From an uncultured Bacilli bacterium (lineage in GTDB: Bacteria; Bacillota_I; Bacilli_A; RF39; UBA660), in the NCBI GenBank assembly GCA_947630415.1, contig CANRHM010000024.1:1-13727 (forward strand): a stretch of 13,727 nucleotides of DNA. The letters run 5' to 3'. A model generated the notes under the pieces. That model did no database searches and had not been told where the DNA came from. It worked only from the letters and a program-made list of their open reading frames with translations. Below are positions 11,920 through 13,727 of the stretch, in pieces. Position 1 is the first letter of the stretch. The number at the start of each line of letters is the position of its first letter. The position numbers were made by a program, and so were the translations under genes.

Positions 11920-13389
11920 ATGAGTGATTTTATGCAGTTACCGGATTATAAAAAAGCAAGAACAAGAGGTAAGGAAGAAGTTGTTAAGGAACTTTTTTCT
12001 TTGGATTCTAAGTATCAAAATTTAGGTAAAGGAAAGACGTATTTTGTAAAGACCTATGGTTGTCAGATGAATGAACACGATACCGAGAATATCAAAGCAA
12101 TGCTAGAAGCTTTAGGTTTTAAGGAAGCATCTTCCTATGAAAAGTGTGATTTGGTTTTACTCAATACTTGTTCTATTCGTGAAAATGCCCATAATAAAGC
12201 CTTTGGTATGTTAGGTAGAATCAAACATTTAAAAGAAAGTAAGCCCCATCTTTTAGTAGGTGTATGTGGTTGTATGGCGCAAGAAGAAGGGGTTATTGAA
12301 GAAATCAGAACGCATTACCGGTTTGTCGATTTTGTTTTTGGAACGCATAACTTATATCGTTTGCCTGAAGTTTTAGCAAAAGCCATTGAAGAAGGAAATC
12401 AAGCGATTGAAGTATATTCTCAGGAAGGAAACATCATCGAAGATATGCCGGTGAAAAGAGCAACTCCTTACAAAGCTTATGTCAATATTATCTATGGTTG
12501 TGATAAATTCTGTACTTACTGTATTGTACCTTATACAAGAGGAAAACAACGAAGTAGAGCCAAAGAAGATATTTTAAAAGAAGTTAGGGATTTAATCGAA
12601 GAAGGGTACCAAGAAGTGACGTTACTAGGACAAAATGTAAATGCCTATGGAAAAGATTTAGGAGTATCCTATGGACTAGCTGAACTGTTAGAAGAAGTTG
12701 CTAAGACCGGTATTCCAAGAGTTCGCTTTATGACAAGTCACCCTTGGGATTTTACGGATCAAATGATTGAGGTCATTGCCAAGTATCCCAACATTATGCC
12801 AAGTATCCATTTACCCGTTCAGTCTGGTAGCAGTAGAATTCTAAAATTGATGGGAAGACGTTATACAAGAGAAGAATATTTAGCTCTTTTCCATAAAATG
12901 AAAGAAAAAATTAAAGGGGTAACGATCTCAACTGATATCATCGTAGGATTTCCAGGTGAGACGGAGGAAGACTTTCAGGAGACGTTATCTTTAGTGCATG
13001 AATGTAAATTTGATAATGCCTTTAGTTTTATTTTTTCTAAAAGGGAAGGAACTCCTGCTAGTAAAATGGAGGATTTATTATCCGAAGAAGAAAAGAACAA
13101 CCGTCTTTATACCTTGAACGAAGTCTTAAATCATTATTTTTTAGAAAACAATCAAAAGTTAATTAATAAAATCGTTCCTGTTTTAGTGGAAGGAAAAAAT
13201 GCTTCTAAGAAGACGGCTTTATATGGATATACCGATACCAATAAATTAATTAATTTTGATGGAGAAGAGGATCTAATTGGTAAAATCGTTCCGGTGGAAG
13301 TAACGGAATGTAAAACATGGAGTCTAGATGGAAGATTGGTTAAAGATCGAAGTCAAGAAGAAGACAGAGTCCTTAGTACAAACCATTAA
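11920..13389 (+). CDS. miaB: tRNA-2-methylthio-N6-dimethylallyladenosine synthase (MiaB)
   Basis: MiaB is a radical-SAM methylthiotransferase that converts i6A37 to ms2i6A37 in tRNAs reading codons that begin with U. At 489 residues it has a standard MTTase N-domain with cluster cysteines C48 (KTYGCQMNEHD), C84 (LLNTCSIRENA) and C118 (GVCGCMAQ). The radical-SAM domain has CxxxCxxC at C194, C198 and C201 (YGCDKFCTYCIVPYTRG), plus GQNVNAYG, HLPVQSGSS and STDIIVGFPGETEEDF. A TRAM-type RNA-binding end follows (PVLVEGKN to IGKIVPVEVTEC). ATG 11920 fits the promoter, since the in-frame GTG at 11908 would lie at or before the transcription start; ATG 11932 is also possible. No strong ribosome binding site precedes the start. 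The next gene overlaps its end by 62 bases. Confidence 0.97.
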   Translation: MSDFMQLPDYKKARTRGKEEVVKELFSLDSKYQNLGKGKTYFVKTYGCQMNEHDTENIKAMLEALGFKEASSYEKCDLVLLNTCSIRENAHNKAFGMLGRIKHLKESKPHLLVGVCGCMAQEEGVIEEIRTHYRFVDFVFGTHNLYRLPEVLAKAIEEGNQAIEVYSQEGNIIEDMPVKRATPYKAYVNIIYGCDKFCTYCIVPYTRGKQRSRAKEDILKEVRDLIEEGYQEVTLLGQNVNAYGKDLGVSYGLAELLEEVAKTGIPRVRFMTSHPWDFTDQMIEVIAKYPNIMPSIHLPVQSGSSRILKLMGRRYTREEYLALFHKMKEKIKGVTISTDIIVGFPGETEEDFQETLSLVHECKFDNAFSFIFSKREGTPASKMEDLLSEEEKNNRLYTLNEVLNHYFLENNQKLINKIVPVLVEGKNASKKTALYGYTDTNKLINFDGEEDLIGKIVPVEVTECKTWSLDGRLVKDRSQEEDRVLSTNH

Positions 13390-13684
13390 AGAAGACGAAC
13401 TTTATAAAACCTATCTTGTTCTAAGTGAAAAGTTAAAAAAGAATTCTGAAATTATGCAGTTGATTTCCGAAGTTAAATCCTTACAAAAAAAGATAGTCCA
13501 ACTGGAAGCACTTGGAAAAAAGGATGATGCTTTAAACTTAGATCAAGAGATTAAGAAAAAATTAGACCAATTAGAAAATTATCCTCTCTATACCGACTTT
13601 GTAGATGTGCAAAAAGAACTTGATCAACTATTTCAATTGATCAGATCTACCTTAATGGATTATTTTAATGAGAAGACCCAGTAG
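13328..13684 (+). CDS. ymcA: YlbF/YmcA-family protein, probable YmcA (RicA)
   Basis: This 118-residue all-helical protein matches the Com_YlbF (DUF964) family: IMQLISEVKSLQKKIVQLE, a charged helix, then the conserved ENYPLYTDFVDVQKELDQL. In B. subtilis ymcA directly follows miaB (ymcB), so the location supports YmcA rather than YlbF. YmcA, YlbF and YaaT form the Y-complex, which helps RNase Y process mRNAs and is needed for competence, biofilms and sporulation. No cysteine is present at all, while B. subtilis YmcA ends in a tail with a Cys thought to help bind an iron-sulfur cluster; that tail is missing here. ATG 13328 follows GGAG (13319-13322) by 5 bases, and from this start the N-terminal length agrees with B. 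subtilis YmcA. It lies in another frame inside the end of miaB, which suggests translational coupling. Confidence 0.85.
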   Translation: MEDWLKIEVKKKTESLVQTIKEDELYKTYLVLSEKLKKNSEIMQLISEVKSLQKKIVQLEALGKKDDALNLDQEIKKKLDQLENYPLYTDFVDVQKELDQLFQLIRSTLMDYFNEKTQ

Positions 13685-13696
13685 TCTTCTTTTTTT
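13671..13696 (+). terminator. Terminator of miaB-ymcA, stop codon in the loop
   Basis: AGAAGAC (13671-13677) pairs perfectly with GTCTTCT (13684-13690), and the T-run is 13690-13696. The ymcA stop codon TAG (13682-13684) straddles the loop and the first base of the right arm. After it, 13697-13727 holds an AAAGGAAAGG stretch that may be the ribosome binding site of a gene beyond the window. Confidence 0.9.
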
Positions 13697-13727
13697 GATC
13701 TAAATTTTTGCACATAAAGGAAAGGCT

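Overview
The window is AT-rich, and its gene content points to a low-GC Gram-positive bacterium of the Bacilli. The evidence is a T-box leader upstream of serS, a near-canonical SpoVS, the miaB-ymcA gene pair known from Bacillus, strong AAGGAGG-type ribosome binding sites and sigma-A-like promoters. All 13 genes whose ends are visible stop with TAA (10) or TAG (3), never TGA. Tryptophan is encoded by TGG, so the standard code fits. A small-genome or gut Bacilli lineage is my inference; species cannot be told from this window.

Layout. (1) 1-2690: the 3' part of an RluA-type pseudouridine synthase, converging on a slipin (SPFH membrane protein); then, divergent from the slipin, a membrane-anchored Pro/Val/Glu-rich protein and spoVS. 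(2) 2700-4799: a promoter and T-box leader, then an operon of a SpoT-like HD phosphohydrolase and serS. (3) 4800-6880: an accessory interval on the 3' side of serS. It holds an out-of-frame coding remnant, two identical 36-bp palindromic repeats that bracket a promoter, an AAA_14/DUF4143 ATPase, and two decayed copies of the 3' end of serS. (4) 6885-10881: a transglutaminase-like Cys/His/Asp protein convergent with an ABC exporter, and divergent from that exporter a two-repeat protein of unknown family. (5) 10965-13727: a full-consensus promoter and a long structured leader ahead of an ankyrin-like protein, then miaB overlapping ymcA (ricA).

How the parts work together. Region 2 links tRNA charging to alarmone-type chemistry: one transcript, controlled by uncharged tRNA, encodes both a putative (p)ppGpp-type hydrolase and seryl-tRNA synthetase. 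Region 5 pairs a tRNA A37 methylthiolase with a subunit of the Y-complex that guides RNase Y. Region 3 looks like a repeatedly used insertion spot at the end of serS: the living gene is intact, and the downstream decayed tails look like scars left by past integration or duplication.

The most interesting items are the two serS-tail relics, the promoter bracketed by twin palindromes, the leader at 11000-11172 with mutually exclusive helices, and the HD hydrolase under T-box control. No integrase, transposase, CRISPR array, tRNA or rRNA was seen. All alignments and pairings were done by eye.
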